From contig NZ_FQXM01000011.1 in NCBI RefSeq assembly GCF_900129965.1, positions 74,419 to 138,418 on the forward strand: 64,000 nt of DNA, written 5' to 3'. The notes beneath the pieces are model-generated. The model saw only the letters and a list, made by a program, of their open reading frames with translations. It was not told the origin of the DNA and did no database searches. The stretch's first letter is position 1. The number at the start of each line of letters is the position of its first letter. Below are positions 9,856 to 18,498 of the stretch, piece by piece. Origin of the DNA: Clostridium grantii DSM 8605 (lineage in GTDB: Bacteria > Bacillota > Clostridia > Clostridiales > Clostridiaceae). A program made the position numbers and the translations under genes.

Positions 9856-9889
9856 GGGCGTTTGCGAAATCTTTAGATTTAGCTTGCTA
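9856..9889 (+). repeat. RC core repeat, copy 1
   Basis: 34-bp member of a dispersed family that reads GGGxGTTTGCGAAATCTTTAG and ends in AGCTTGCTA. Related copies are at 25402, 33104, 43682, 44686 (reversed), 48766, 52264 and 54899. Confidence 0.75.
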
Positions 9890-9905
9890 ACAACCCTTTT
9901 TTTTA

Positions 9906-11219
9906 TTATTTATTTTGTATACTTATAATTGCCTTCTCTATGCGTTTATCAGTAACTTCAACAGCTTGAATATTCAAATGTTTAAACTTCACTTCACTTA
10001 CAATTCCTTTTGGAGGGATATTTCCAAATAACCCAATGAAAAAACCATTTAATGTTTCATATTCTTCCACTGGAAGGTCTACATTTAAAGGCTCCTGTAA
10101 ATCATGAAGACTAATCATGCCACTAACCTCAAAAGTCATTTCATCAATCTGCTTTAGTTCTCTATCATCTTCTTCGTCGTATTCATCAAATATATTTCCC
10201 ACAATTTCTTCAACAATATCTTCAATAGTAACCACGCCTGAAGTTCCACCGTATTCATCTAAAACAATGGCCATATGACTCTTTGCACTTTGAATCTCGA
10301 AAAATAATTCATCAATTTTCTTTTGCATTGGTATAAAGAAAGGGGTTCGAATATATGAAGCCAAATCAAATTTTTCCTCTGCATCTTCCATCACTAGTGA
10401 AAGCAAATCTTTCACATGAAGAATTCCAATAATATTATCAATACTTTCCTCATATACAGGAATTCTGGAATACTGCTCAGCTTTTAAAGTTTTGATAAGT
10501 TCTTTTAATTCAATATTAACTGGTATACCAACAAGTTCCATTCTATGAGTCATAATATCCTCTGCTTTTTTATTATTAAACTCAAAGATATTGTTAATCA
10601 TTATTTTTTCACGTTCATCTATAGCACCCTTTTCTTCTCCTACATCAACCATCATTCGAATTTCTTCTTCTGTAACATTGTCATCAGTAGAATATGGATC
10701 TACTCCAAATAATCTTACACAAAAATTTGTGGAAAGAGTAAGAAGTTTTACAAAAGGGCTTGTTATCTTTGATAAAATAGTAAGTGGAGTCACCACAAAG
10801 AAAGCTATAGGCTCTGCTTTATTCATAGCAACACGCTTAGGTACAAGCTCCCCAAGAACTAATGTAAAGTAGGCCAAAATAATTGTTATAATAGTTACCG
10901 TAGTAACCCTTAGTACAGCTTCTGACATAGGCAGATTGTACCCCTTAAATATATCTACAAGTGGGTCAGCGAAGGATTCAGCTGCAAAAGCGCTGGCTAG
11001 AAAACCTGCAAGAGTAATGCCTATCTGAATAGTGGCCAAAAATCTACTAGGTTCCCCCAATAGCTTAACTAATTGCTTAGCTTTTTTATCTCCTTCATCA
11101 GCTAATAACTTTATTTTGTTGTCGTTTAAAGAAATTAAAGCAATTTCAGAACCTGCAAAGAAAGCATTTACCGCAATCAATATAAATAAAAATAAAATTT
11201 CCATAGTAAAAATTTTCAC
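9906..11219 (-). CDS. CorC/HlyC-type CBS-domain membrane protein
   Basis: A 437-aa protein with the standard order: a DUF21/CNNM membrane domain (residues 1-190, four helices, first reading LFILIAVNAFFAGSEIALI), a pair of CBS domains (about 205-330, including DIMTHRMELVGIP and DEYGGTSGVVTIEDI) and a C-terminal CorC_HlyC domain. Family members are linked to magnesium or cobalt efflux; older annotations call them hemolysins. It is complete and appears intact, a single-gene unit with no operon partner visible. Confidence 0.9.
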   Translation of the reverse strand: MKIFTMEILFLFILIAVNAFFAGSEIALISLNDNKIKLLADEGDKKAKQLVKLLGEPSRFLATIQIGITLAGFLASAFAAESFADPLVDIFKGYNLPMSEAVLRVTTVTIITIILAYFTLVLGELVPKRVAMNKAEPIAFFVVTPLTILSKITSPFVKLLTLSTNFCVRLFGVDPYSTDDNVTEEEIRMMVDVGEEKGAIDEREKIMINNIFEFNNKKAEDIMTHRMELVGIPVNIELKELIKTLKAEQYSRIPVYEESIDNIIGILHVKDLLSLVMEDAEEKFDLASYIRTPFFIPMQKKIDELFFEIQSAKSHMAIVLDEYGGTSGVVTIEDIVEEIVGNIFDEYDEEDDRELKQIDEMTFEVSGMISLHDLQEPLNVDLPVEEYETLNGFFIGLFGNIPPKGIVSEVKFKHLNIQAVEVTDKRIEKAIISIQNK

Positions 11220-11320
11220 GCTCCTATAATTATGAATATAAAAATATCATAATTGATGATAACATATTTTATAATAAATTAAACAAAAAAGCAATTTTGT
11301 TAAAAGTCTTGTAAACAGTC

Positions 11321-11449
11321 TTAGTAAACTACTAGAGTATTTAAAACCTTGCTAAGCTTCTCCGGCTCATTTATTTCCCAATGTTTTTGTGGTTCTAATG
11401 TTACTCTTGCCCCATCTGCGCCTCCCCTTTTATCTAAACCACGAAAATG
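11321..11449 (-). pseudogene. katG: catalase-peroxidase (KatG) remnant
   Basis: Minus-strand translation gives HFRGLDKRGGADGARVTLEP followed by QKHWEINEPEKLSKVL. This matches the KatG segment usually read as F-R-G-S-D-x-R-G-G-A-N-G-A-R-I-R-L-x-P-Q-K-x-W-x-V-N-x-P. Only about 42 codons remain and no other KatG part is visible. The rest of 11220-11620 shows no gene. Confidence 0.65.
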
Positions 11450-11621
11450 TTACATACCAATCTATTTTCTTTACTTTCCTTTTAACATTAATACTAAGTT
11501 AAATATTGATTAAATACTGGTTAAATATGTTGTTATATTATTGTGTTAACCTTATATTTCAATATAATATATTTTTGTATACTAATTTATTTATAGTATA
11601 ACCACCAATGAGGAATTATAA

Positions 11622-11870
11622 ATGAACTTATTAACAAAAACAAAATTTTTTGGGAACTTTAAAGTCTCATCAAAATTAATAACAGCTTTTATTTTAGTTT
11701 CTTTAGTCACATGTTTAGTTGGAGTCGTAGGTACAAATAGTATGAAAAAAATCAACACAAACAGCTTAGATTTATATAAAGAAGCTGCCGAAGAAACTGC
11801 GGCTACAAGTGAAAAACTTGCAAATCAATCACATTTATTAAAAACCGAAGTAAATAAATTTTGCAGAATC
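11622..11870 (+). pseudogene. internally deleted methyl-accepting chemotaxis protein
   Basis: The first 50 or so residues are a normal MCP start: a short cytoplasmic tail, then a membrane helix (KLITAFILVSLVTCLVGVVG) and MKKINTNSLDLYK. The frame then jumps to the extreme C-terminus of an MCP (EAAEETAATSEKLANQSHLL, then KTEVNKF). The sensor domain, second helix, HAMP and nearly all of the signalling domain are missing, so the protein cannot signal. An RBS-like GAGGAAT precedes the ATG. Confidence 0.75.
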
Positions 11871-11981
11871 TAAAATCTTTTTAAGTGGTCTACTAATGAT
11901 AATAGTTGAATTAAAGAACCCAAGACCAATAGCCGCAAATATACCATTAATTATAACTGCAATCATTATTATTGAAGCTTT
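11868..11981 (-). pseudogene. MCP second-helix/HAMP fragment on opposite strand
   Basis: Directly after the stop of the beta-propeller gene, in the same frame, the minus strand reads SIIMIAVIINGIFAAIGLGF and then NSTIIISRPLKKILDSAKF. That is the second membrane helix and HAMP start of a chemotaxis receptor. It converges on the plus-strand MCP remnant, which suggests an inversion or deletion between two MCP copies. Confidence 0.55.
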
Positions 11982-14081
11982 TTATTTCAATTCCAAACTC
12001 TTAATTTCTTCTAGAGTTTCTAAATCTGAGGCTTTAACTAACTCCCTGGAAAGAGTGTATATCCTGTTATCAATGTAAAATATCCTTTCAATCAAATGAG
12101 CCCAATAAGCACTATCAGGTTTTGAATTTGAGTATATATCATTCAACTCTTCTTCAGTAGTATGGGTGATTTTGCCTTTAAATGTAAATCCCTTTTCTAA
12201 ATCCACATTATAAATATATGCACCTTGAAAACCATCACCATATTCATCATTGATAGGAAAGGCAATTAAATTTTTTTCTTTGGAAAACAAGAAAGCTTTA
12301 TGATCATAACTAACTTGTGAGTATGTGTTGCTATCTCCTATATAAGTTGAGAATTGAACTTTGGGATTACTAAAATCACTTACATCAAATAAAACCATTT
12401 TCATGCCTTCATTTATTACTCTCTCTATACCATCATCATTAATCACTGAAGTATTTTGTCCAAAACCTATTATATGATTCTCATCATAAGGATGAAGGTA
12501 ATCGCTAAACCCAGGAATTTTAAGTTCACCTAAAACTTTTGGATCAGTTGGAATTGAAAAATCCAAAACGAAAAGAGGATCAACTTGTTTATAAGTAACC
12601 ATATATGCTTTATCTCCCATAAATCTAGCTGAATAAATTCTTTCTCCTTCAGCAAGATTTTCTATTTCACCAACAACATCTAGATTATTATCTAAAACAT
12701 ACATATTATTCTTAGTATCACTAATTAAAGAGCTATATTTATAATCTTTTATAGCTTTATCAGAATCACTAGGCTCCTCCTCTATTAATGATTCATTATA
12801 AGTATCTGATGTGGTAGCAATTCTAAAGTATTCATTATATTCATCCATTGAGAACTGATTTAAAACCGAACCTGGGACATTTCCTTCTGCTATAAATTTT
12901 ACTTCTCCTTTATCTAAGGCAAATTTATAAATATTGGTTTTTTCATTTCCTTTTTCATCAAAACTTGTACCTGATATATAAAGGTTTTGAGCTGATGAAT
13001 ATATATTATTTCCATAGCCTAAAATAGTTTCTGTGTTGATAATTTCATTAGGCGCCTTTAAATTAATTGAGGCAATATTAATATAATTTGCAGTTATTGT
13101 ATTTGGTAAATATTTAATACAAGCGAAATCTTTTACTATAGCAGTATCCCTATGGCTATCATTAAATTCAGGAGTTATCTTTGCCCCCAAAGCATCCAAA
13201 TTTTCTTTATCAATAGATTCATTAGTAATTATATAAACTATTGAATCCACCATTCTAGAGGAAACATAGTACCCTTCCATGGAAATTTCTTTTATTTTAG
13301 TTATATGGTTTTTATCTTCGATATTGTATACATAAGCTTTTATTTCATCAAGACTTTCTGTGAAAGGTGGTTTAGGAGCATGTTTTTCTTCTATATAATA
13401 ATCTCCTATTACCACAACCTTATCCCCATCTAAGTAAAGACCTTTGGGCCTAAATCCTTTTTCAAAAGTTACACTGCTTACATTCTCCATTTCTTCTGCT
13501 GGATATGCTTTCACTATATTGAAACTTGATTCATCTCCAAATGGGATAATCTTATAAATATACTCTCCGTCAGTTTTATATAAATCTTCTTCATCTACAC
13601 CACTTACTTGTATATTTGTTTTTGAATACTCCTTTGAGTCCGAAAAATTAACAGCGTTTGTTTCATAAGTTGCCTTTAATGAATCTTCCACCCATTCCCC
13701 ACCTTTAAGGTTAAGGTTATTACTTAAATCATGATAATATTCAGGTACTGAATCTAGCAAAGCTATTAAATTATCTTTAGAATCTACTGTTGGTAAGGGG
13801 GTGACTTCTTTAGTTGAATTATCTAGGATTTCAGATAAATTCTGGTTTTCTGATTTGTTTTCTATTGCCATATTAGATTTTTTTAAATCCGGTAGCTTTA
13901 AAAAGCCCACTGCACCAGCTACTATAAAAATAGTCAGGGAGGCAGCAATGAATGAGTTCTTTATGAATCTTCCTTTTTTATAAGCTTTTGCCCTTTTTAT
14001 TGATTTTTCAATAATCAAATCTATTTCTGGTGGAACTTGAATATTCTCAAAATCCTCTTTTAATTCTTTAAATTCATTCAT
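11982..14081 (-). CDS. membrane-anchored beta-propeller protein, probable sigma-factor partner
   Basis: A 699-aa protein. Residues 1-42 are cytoplasmic and charged, residues 43-62 form one membrane helix (SFIAASLTIFIVAGAVGFL), and the rest is an extracellular domain of the Beta_propel family (secreted proteins distantly related to WD40), seen in VSGVDEEDLYKTDGEYIYKI and repeats such as YMVTYKQVDPLFVLDFSIP. It overlaps the sigma factor gene by 4 bases. This layout suggests that the N-terminus acts as an anti-sigma or sensor for the upstream sigma factor. That role is inferred from context only. Confidence 0.75.
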   Translation of the reverse strand: MNEFKELKEDFENIQVPPEIDLIIEKSIKRAKAYKKGRFIKNSFIAASLTIFIVAGAVGFLKLPDLKKSNMAIENKSENQNLSEILDNSTKEVTPLPTVDSKDNLIALLDSVPEYYHDLSNNLNLKGGEWVEDSLKATYETNAVNFSDSKEYSKTNIQVSGVDEEDLYKTDGEYIYKIIPFGDESSFNIVKAYPAEEMENVSSVTFEKGFRPKGLYLDGDKVVVIGDYYIEEKHAPKPPFTESLDEIKAYVYNIEDKNHITKIKEISMEGYYVSSRMVDSIVYIITNESIDKENLDALGAKITPEFNDSHRDTAIVKDFACIKYLPNTITANYINIASINLKAPNEIINTETILGYGNNIYSSAQNLYISGTSFDEKGNEKTNIYKFALDKGEVKFIAEGNVPGSVLNQFSMDEYNEYFRIATTSDTYNESLIEEEPSDSDKAIKDYKYSSLISDTKNNMYVLDNNLDVVGEIENLAEGERIYSARFMGDKAYMVTYKQVDPLFVLDFSIPTDPKVLGELKIPGFSDYLHPYDENHIIGFGQNTSVINDDGIERVINEGMKMVLFDVSDFSNPKVQFSTYIGDSNTYSQVSYDHKAFLFSKEKNLIAFPINDEYGDGFQGAYIYNVDLEKGFTFKGKITHTTEEELNDIYSNSKPDSAYWAHLIERIFYIDNRIYTLSRELVKASDLETLEEIKSLELK

Positions 14082-14620
14082 ATTAATTCGCCCTCCTTTA
14101 AATCTATTTTTAGTAATTTAAGAGCTTTATGTAGTTGTGATTTTATTGTTCCTAATGGACATGACAGGGTGTCGGATATTTCTTGTATAGTCATATCTTG
14201 AAAATATTTAAGTATTATAACGGTTTTATATTTTTCATCAAGTTTGTTAACCGCTTCTTTTAAATCATGTTTTTCTTCAAAACTTAAATTAGCTTTTTCA
14301 ATAGGGATATTATCTTTAAGTTCTACCACATTAATTTTTTTATTTTTTCTAATATGGTCAAGTGAAATATTTATTAAAATTCTGGTAAGATAAGTATTGA
14401 AAAATCTAGGATCCTTTAACTTCTTAATGGAGATATAAGCTTTATAAATGGTTTCATCTAGAATATCTAGTGCTTCATCTTTATTCTTTACATAAGTGTA
14501 AGCGGTTCTATATAACATTTCTTTCCTTTCTGAAATTAATTCATAAAATGCATTATCATCACCTTTTTTTGCTTTTAAAACTTTTTCTTCTAAGTCCAAG
14601 TTGCAACCTCCTTTCTCCAT
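14078..14620 (-). CDS. ECF-type RNA polymerase sigma factor
   Basis: A 180-aa sigma-70 family protein of ECF size. Region 2 spans roughly residues 15-85 (FYELISERKEMLYRTAYTYV, then EALDILDETIYKAYISIKKL). Region 4 spans about 120-170 (LDEKYKTVIILKYFQDMTIQ, then EISDTLSCPLGTIKSQLHKA). It is followed by the membrane beta-propeller gene with a 4-base overlap, so regulator and sensor are coupled. Its targets are not known; such factors usually control their own operon. Confidence 0.88.
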   Translation of the reverse strand: MEKGGCNLDLEEKVLKAKKGDDNAFYELISERKEMLYRTAYTYVKNKDEALDILDETIYKAYISIKKLKDPRFFNTYLTRILINISLDHIRKNKKINVVELKDNIPIEKANLSFEEKHDLKEAVNKLDEKYKTVIILKYFQDMTIQEISDTLSCPLGTIKSQLHKALKLLKIDLKEGELI

Positions 14621-14721
14621 ATTTTTAAGCTCTTACTTATTAGACGTTAAAAATGCTTAAATAGTTTATTCAAATTATAATTAATGTATAAGCTATAATT
14701 GTGCTTATTGGTGGAAATCAA

Positions 14722-14771
14722 AATAAAGAAAACTTAGAAGGGGTATTTTTTATTTCTAAGTTTTCTTTATT
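14722..14771 (-). terminator. 18-bp perfect hairpin
   Basis: Arms 14722-14739 and 14754-14771 are perfectly complementary with a 14-base loop. It covers the last codons of the decayed regulator at 14757-15174 and probably was its terminator. Confidence 0.6.
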
Positions 14772-15174
14772 AGTTTTATACTATCATATTTTTTATTTAA
14801 TTCTTTTAATCTATCTTTTCTTTTATGTGGTTCATAGAGGTAAAAAATAAACTAACCGAGAACTATGATACTATTAAAATTATAGATCAGTTTCAATTCC
14901 TCATAGGTAAAAAATTCTCTTATATCCCTATTATCAATTTCATTGAAAATAAAAAAATCATTGTTTTCAGAGTCTACATATACATACTTCTTATTTTCAT
15001 GTTTTATTATGATTCCTAGTTCCCTAATATCATTTATATATTGTTCTACCCTTCGTGGAGTTATTTCAAAAAATCAGCTATTTCCTTTTTCCCATATTCT
15101 CCAGAATTTTTTATTATCAAATCTACAATTTTATTCTTTTTTAAGATTTTCTCTTCAGTAGTGCTTTTAGCCAA
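14757..15174 (-). pseudogene. decayed HTH regulator
   Basis: AAGGAGG precedes a TTG start at 15174. The frame reads LAKSTTEEKILKKNKIVDLI and KNSGEYGKKEIADFLK, then stops. The next frame continues ITPRRVEQYINDIRELGIII and HENKKYVYVDSENNDF, as in a winged-helix regulator of the HTH_11/WYL kind. One base is missing near 15070. A further in-frame stop precedes the tail LYEPHKRKDRLKELNKKYD. At least two lesions make it non-functional. Confidence 0.55.
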
Positions 15175-15513
15175 ATTAATGCCTCCTTGGAATATCTATA
15201 CTTTAAACTGTATATTTTTCTAAAATCTATTTTATCATATAATATTATTTTTTTGTTATATTCGACAAATAATAACATTATTTTCATTTTTGTATAAAAA
15301 TCTGAGCTACTAAAGACCATGACTAAATAAATATAGTATACAATTTTTTTAGAACCATTATATTTCGCATTAATTTGCTAATTGCTCTTTAATAAACACA
15401 TCACGACTTCCTAACTTCAACCCATTAAGTTGACATAGACGATAAAAAAGATATAATTAATAATATTAATACCCTGCCCTGGTAATTTGTGGCGACATAA
15501 AAGGAGAATTTTT
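15175..15513. other. intergenic gap without recognised gene
   Basis: AT-rich DNA between the decayed regulator and the DJ-1-like gene. I see only the AAAGGAG ribosome site just before 15514 and no convincing promoter, riboswitch or reading frame. Confidence 0.5.
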
Positions 15514-16104
15514 ATGAAAAGAGTTTGTTTATTACTTGCTAATGGATTTGAAGCTGTTGAAGCAAGTGTTTTTACCGATGTAATAGGTTGGAATAAATTT
15601 GAAGGAGATGGAAGTACCGAATTAGTAACCGTTGGAACAAGAGAAACTCTTAAATGTACCTGGAACTTTACTGTAACTCCTGAAATGCATATAAGAGATT
15701 TAAATGTTGATGATTTCGATGCATTAGCAATCCCTGGTGGCTTTGAAGAAGCTGGATTTTATGAAGATGCATTCAGTGAAGAATTTTTAAATATTATAAA
15801 AGAATTTAATAGAAAAGAAAAAATTATTGCTTCTATTTGTGTAGCCGCACTTCCTATTGGTAAAAGTGGTGTTTTAACTGAAAGAAATGCAACTACATAT
15901 AACCTTTCTAATGGGAAAAGACAAAAACAATTAAGAGAACTTGGTGTAAACATAATATCTAATGAATCAATAGTAATAGATAAAAATATAATAACTTCTT
16001 ACAATCCCTCTACAGCATTTGATGTAGCTTTTACACTTTTAGAACTGCTTACATCAAAAGAAAATACAGATACTGTTAAACGTTTAATGGGTTTTATAAA
16101 ATAG
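15514..16104 (+). CDS. DJ-1/PfpI family protein
   Basis: A 196-aa single-domain protein of the DJ-1/PfpI superfamily. The fold is clear from LLANGFEAVEASVFTDVI, the LAIPGGFEEAGFYED loop, and the nucleophile elbow with Cys109 in IASICVAALPIG. Family members act as glyoxalases or deglycases, chaperones or redox sensors, and motif inspection cannot choose among these. I start at 15514 because AAAGGAG lies at proper spacing; an upstream in-frame ATG at 15487 has no ribosome site. It is a lone plus-strand gene. Confidence 0.88.
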   Translation: MKRVCLLLANGFEAVEASVFTDVIGWNKFEGDGSTELVTVGTRETLKCTWNFTVTPEMHIRDLNVDDFDALAIPGGFEEAGFYEDAFSEEFLNIIKEFNRKEKIIASICVAALPIGKSGVLTERNATTYNLSNGKRQKQLRELGVNIISNESIVIDKNIITSYNPSTAFDVAFTLLELLTSKENTDTVKRLMGFIK

Positions 16105-16141
16105 AAATTTATATCTAATCATAAATTATCTAGTACAAAAC

Positions 16142-16882
16142 TTAACCTTTAATACTTCCAGTGGTTAATCCAGTGATAAAATATTTCTGGAAGCTTATAA
16201 AAATAACTAGAATTGGAATCAAGGATAGAAATGATATAGCAAATACATATCCAAATTGCGTAAAGTTATTTCTTCCAAAAAAGCCTGCAATATATATAGG
16301 AATTGTCCTTAACTTTTCACTACTAATTACTGTTTGGGCCCACCCATATTCTTCCCATGAAGATAGAAAGTTAAATATACTAACCGCAGCTATTGCCGGT
16401 TTCATTAAAGGTAAAATTATTTTAAAGTAAACACATAAGGTAGAGGCTCCATCTACATAAGCTGCCTCATCAAGTTCTCTTGGCAAATTATCAACAAAAC
16501 CCTTAATCATAAATGTAGAAAAAGGAAGCATCCACGCTGTATATACAGGAATTAATCCCAGCAAACGATTAGTTATATTAAATTTTACTGCTATTTGATA
16601 TTGTGGAATAATCAACCCAAGCCCTGGTATTACCATGGTTGCAATAATCAATGAAAATATAAGATTTTTCCCAATAAAGTTATACCTGGACAATACATAA
16701 GCTAATGAACTTGCTATTAGTGCTATTAGGATCATTGAAATAACTCCAACAAAAATGCTGTTTTTAAAATATATAAACACATTGACACTCTCTGATAATA
16801 CATATCTATAGTTTTCAATGGTCAAGTTTTTAATAGGAGCAAAAAGTGAAGGAGGAAATTGATAAATGTCCCCATATAGAAA
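16142..16882 (-). pseudogene. 5'-truncated sugar ABC permease (MalG type)
   Basis: The C-terminal 245 or so residues of a MalG-type permease, with an intact EAA loop (ELDEAAYVDGASTLCVYFKI). The frame extends upstream of the TTG at 16825 through LYGDIYQFPPSLFAPIKNLT to a stop, which is the conserved segment that normally follows the first membrane helix. The first 35-45 codons are absent. It is not a copy of the permease at the left edge, whose equivalent segment differs. It must be the remnant of a second sugar transporter. Confidence 0.75.
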
Positions 16883-16900
16883 CTAATTTTACTAAAATGA

Positions 16901-16972
16901 TGACTAGTCACCTATAATATTTATAAATACTAGCCTTAAGTTACTACGAAAGTGACTACTAGTATATTGGAA
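16901..16972. promoter_or_regulatory. palindromic sites upstream of lipoprotein gene
   Basis: TGACTAGTCA (16901-16910) is a perfect 10-bp palindrome. GTGACTACTAGT lies 43 bases further on and repeats its half-sites. These may be operator sites in the gap before the lipoprotein gene, or the scar where the permease was lost. Confidence 0.3.
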
Positions 16973-17097
16973 ACAAGCTAAAAAACTCTTATGATTAAAG
17001 TAGAATCTATTTTATAAAAATTATAGGAGGATGGTTACCATTGATAGGAAGTATAAAGTTAATCAAATAAGAACTATTTAATTGGGGGATTAGAATA

Positions 17098-17910
17098 ATG
17101 AAAAAAATAGTTAGTATAGTAATAGTAATTTCTATGATGACACTTCTAGCTACTGGATGTTCTAAAAATACTTTTGAAGATACTTCTGATGGTCCAAAGA
17201 ATCAGGTTGAAACTTCAGGGAACGAAAAGAAAGATGATGCAAAGAAGGACGAGCCAGTTTTAGAAGAGGAAAAAAAAGTTGAGATAGATAAAAGCTTAAC
17301 GGGAATGGAATTGTTAAATAGTATAAAATATGACGCTCCAGAAACCATTATAACAGAGACAGAATCAATAAATGCAGATAACAGTGTTGTTAAAACTAAA
17401 ACATATTCTAAGAATGATTCATATCGTATGGAAACCATGGATGAAAATACAAACACTAAAATGATTATGATTTACAATAAGGCAGATAAGGCTACTTACC
17501 AATATACTGAAGGTGAAAAAACCGGTGTTGTTATGCTAGATGGAGAATATGAAGAAGATGATGAAAAAGATAGTGGTGATACTTCTATGGATGATGCTAG
17601 TTTTAAAGATTTGTTCACTTCAGAAAACGAGGAAGTTATTGCAAAAATAGATAATTTAGATGGGGAGGATGTTGTTTATTTAGAAATTAAAAATTATGAT
17701 CCGGATTCAGGTATGTATACTGTGAAAATGTGGATTTCAATTAAATATTCAATACCATTAAAAACTGAAACTTATTCAGCAGGAAATAAAGTTAATGGAA
17801 GTAAGGTTACTAGTTTTGAAGCAAATGCTGATATAGATAATAAATTATTTGAAAAACCATCTGATATTGAGTTTCAAGAATATTCTTTGGATACTTTATT
17901 TGAAAATTAG
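17098..17910 (+). CDS. surface lipoprotein, LolA-like fold suspected
   Basis: A 270-aa exported lipoprotein: signal peptide with the acylated cysteine at residue 21 (LATGC), then a low-complexity Lys/Glu/Asp linker (about 25-65), then a domain with repeated beta strands (YRMETMDENTNTKMIMIYN, MWISIKYSIPLKTETY) like the LolA/LolB-type lipoprotein carriers seen in Firmicutes. It starts behind a GGGGGATT ribosome site and is followed by a strong hairpin. Function is not known. Confidence 0.75.
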   Translation: MKKIVSIVIVISMMTLLATGCSKNTFEDTSDGPKNQVETSGNEKKDDAKKDEPVLEEEKKVEIDKSLTGMELLNSIKYDAPETIITETESINADNSVVKTKTYSKNDSYRMETMDENTNTKMIMIYNKADKATYQYTEGEKTGVVMLDGEYEEDDEKDSGDTSMDDASFKDLFTSENEEVIAKIDNLDGEDVVYLEIKNYDPDSGMYTVKMWISIKYSIPLKTETYSAGNKVNGSKVTSFEANADIDNKLFEKPSDIEFQEYSLDTLFEN

Positions 17911-17938
17911 GGTTTGTATCTCCTACTAAAATACAAAA

Positions 17939-17988
17939 GCACCGGTGCTTATTAACAAATTGTAAATATTGTTAATAAGTGCCGGCGC
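17939..17988 (+). terminator. 20-bp hairpin after lipoprotein gene
   Basis: Arms 17939-17958 and 17969-17988 pair almost fully around GCACCGGTGC / GTGCCGGCGC. The left half recurs at 21078. It probably terminates the lipoprotein mRNA. Confidence 0.6.
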
Positions 17989-18046
17989 CCACTCTCAACC
18001 TTACCCCTGGAAACTCCCACATACTAGGCAAACTCATTTTTGTGTT
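17989..18046 (-). pseudogene. Nudix hydrolase remnant
   Basis: The minus strand reads KMSLPSMWEFPG and then leaves frame; adding one G restores G-K-V-E-S. This equals the Nudix segment PNQWEFPGGKVES in the intact gene at 48867. Only about 18 codons are recognisable. Confidence 0.4.
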
Positions 18047-18220
18047 ATATAAAAGTCCTCATACCAACTCTGAAATAAATATTCCAGCCACTCCATCACT
18101 TCCATATAGTAATGCTTCTCTTTTTCAGTATAATTTTATATATATATTCTATTCTTTCTTAATTTATTAGAAAGGATTTTACACCCGATAGTTCATAGCC
18201 ATCAAGTTAAGCTAAAAAAG

Positions 18221-18269
18221 CTATGCTGCTCTAAAGTATTTTACTACAATACTTGATAGAACAACATAG
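18221..18269. repeat. imperfect hairpin in a 450-base gene-free stretch
   Basis: CTATG...AAGTATT pairs with AATACTT...CATAG across a short loop. The stretch from 18050 to 18498 otherwise holds only this hairpin and a PR-A repeat; no gene is visible. Confidence 0.4.
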
Positions 18270-18321
18270 TTCATAATTACTCATAATCTCGTCATCTTGT
18301 GGTTCATTTGTTAAATAATTA

Positions 18322-18402
18322 AGCAACAAAAACTGTTCCAGTTTTTGTAAGGGGTCAGGTGCTTTACAAAAATTGTAAATAAAATGAGCAATTTTTGATT
18401 GA
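18322..18402 (+). repeat. PR-A palindromic repeat
   Basis: A copy of the 80-bp family with one end AGCAACAAAAACTGTTCC. Two internal hairpins are separated by AGGGGTCAGGTGC. The right end is damaged (AATTTTTGATTGAT in place of TTTTTGTTGCT). Confidence 0.75.
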
Positions 18403-18498
18403 TATCAACATTTTCACACTAAAGTTACTAATCCCTGATTACTACAAGCTTTTTGATATTAGATCACAATTTAAAAAGAAACTTAGTAATTCACGTTT

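Noticed and set aside
14825..15223. Three short plus-strand frames
   Set aside because: They are shadows of the decayed HTH regulator, whose two minus-strand frames read as protein.
17027..17092. AGGAGG followed by a 16-codon frame before the lipoprotein gene
   Set aside because: The ATG touches the ribosome site with no spacing, and the peptide has no recognisable character.
17979..18170. Plus-strand 63-codon frame
   Set aside because: No ribosome site or family match; the minus strand holds a Nudix remnant over part of it.
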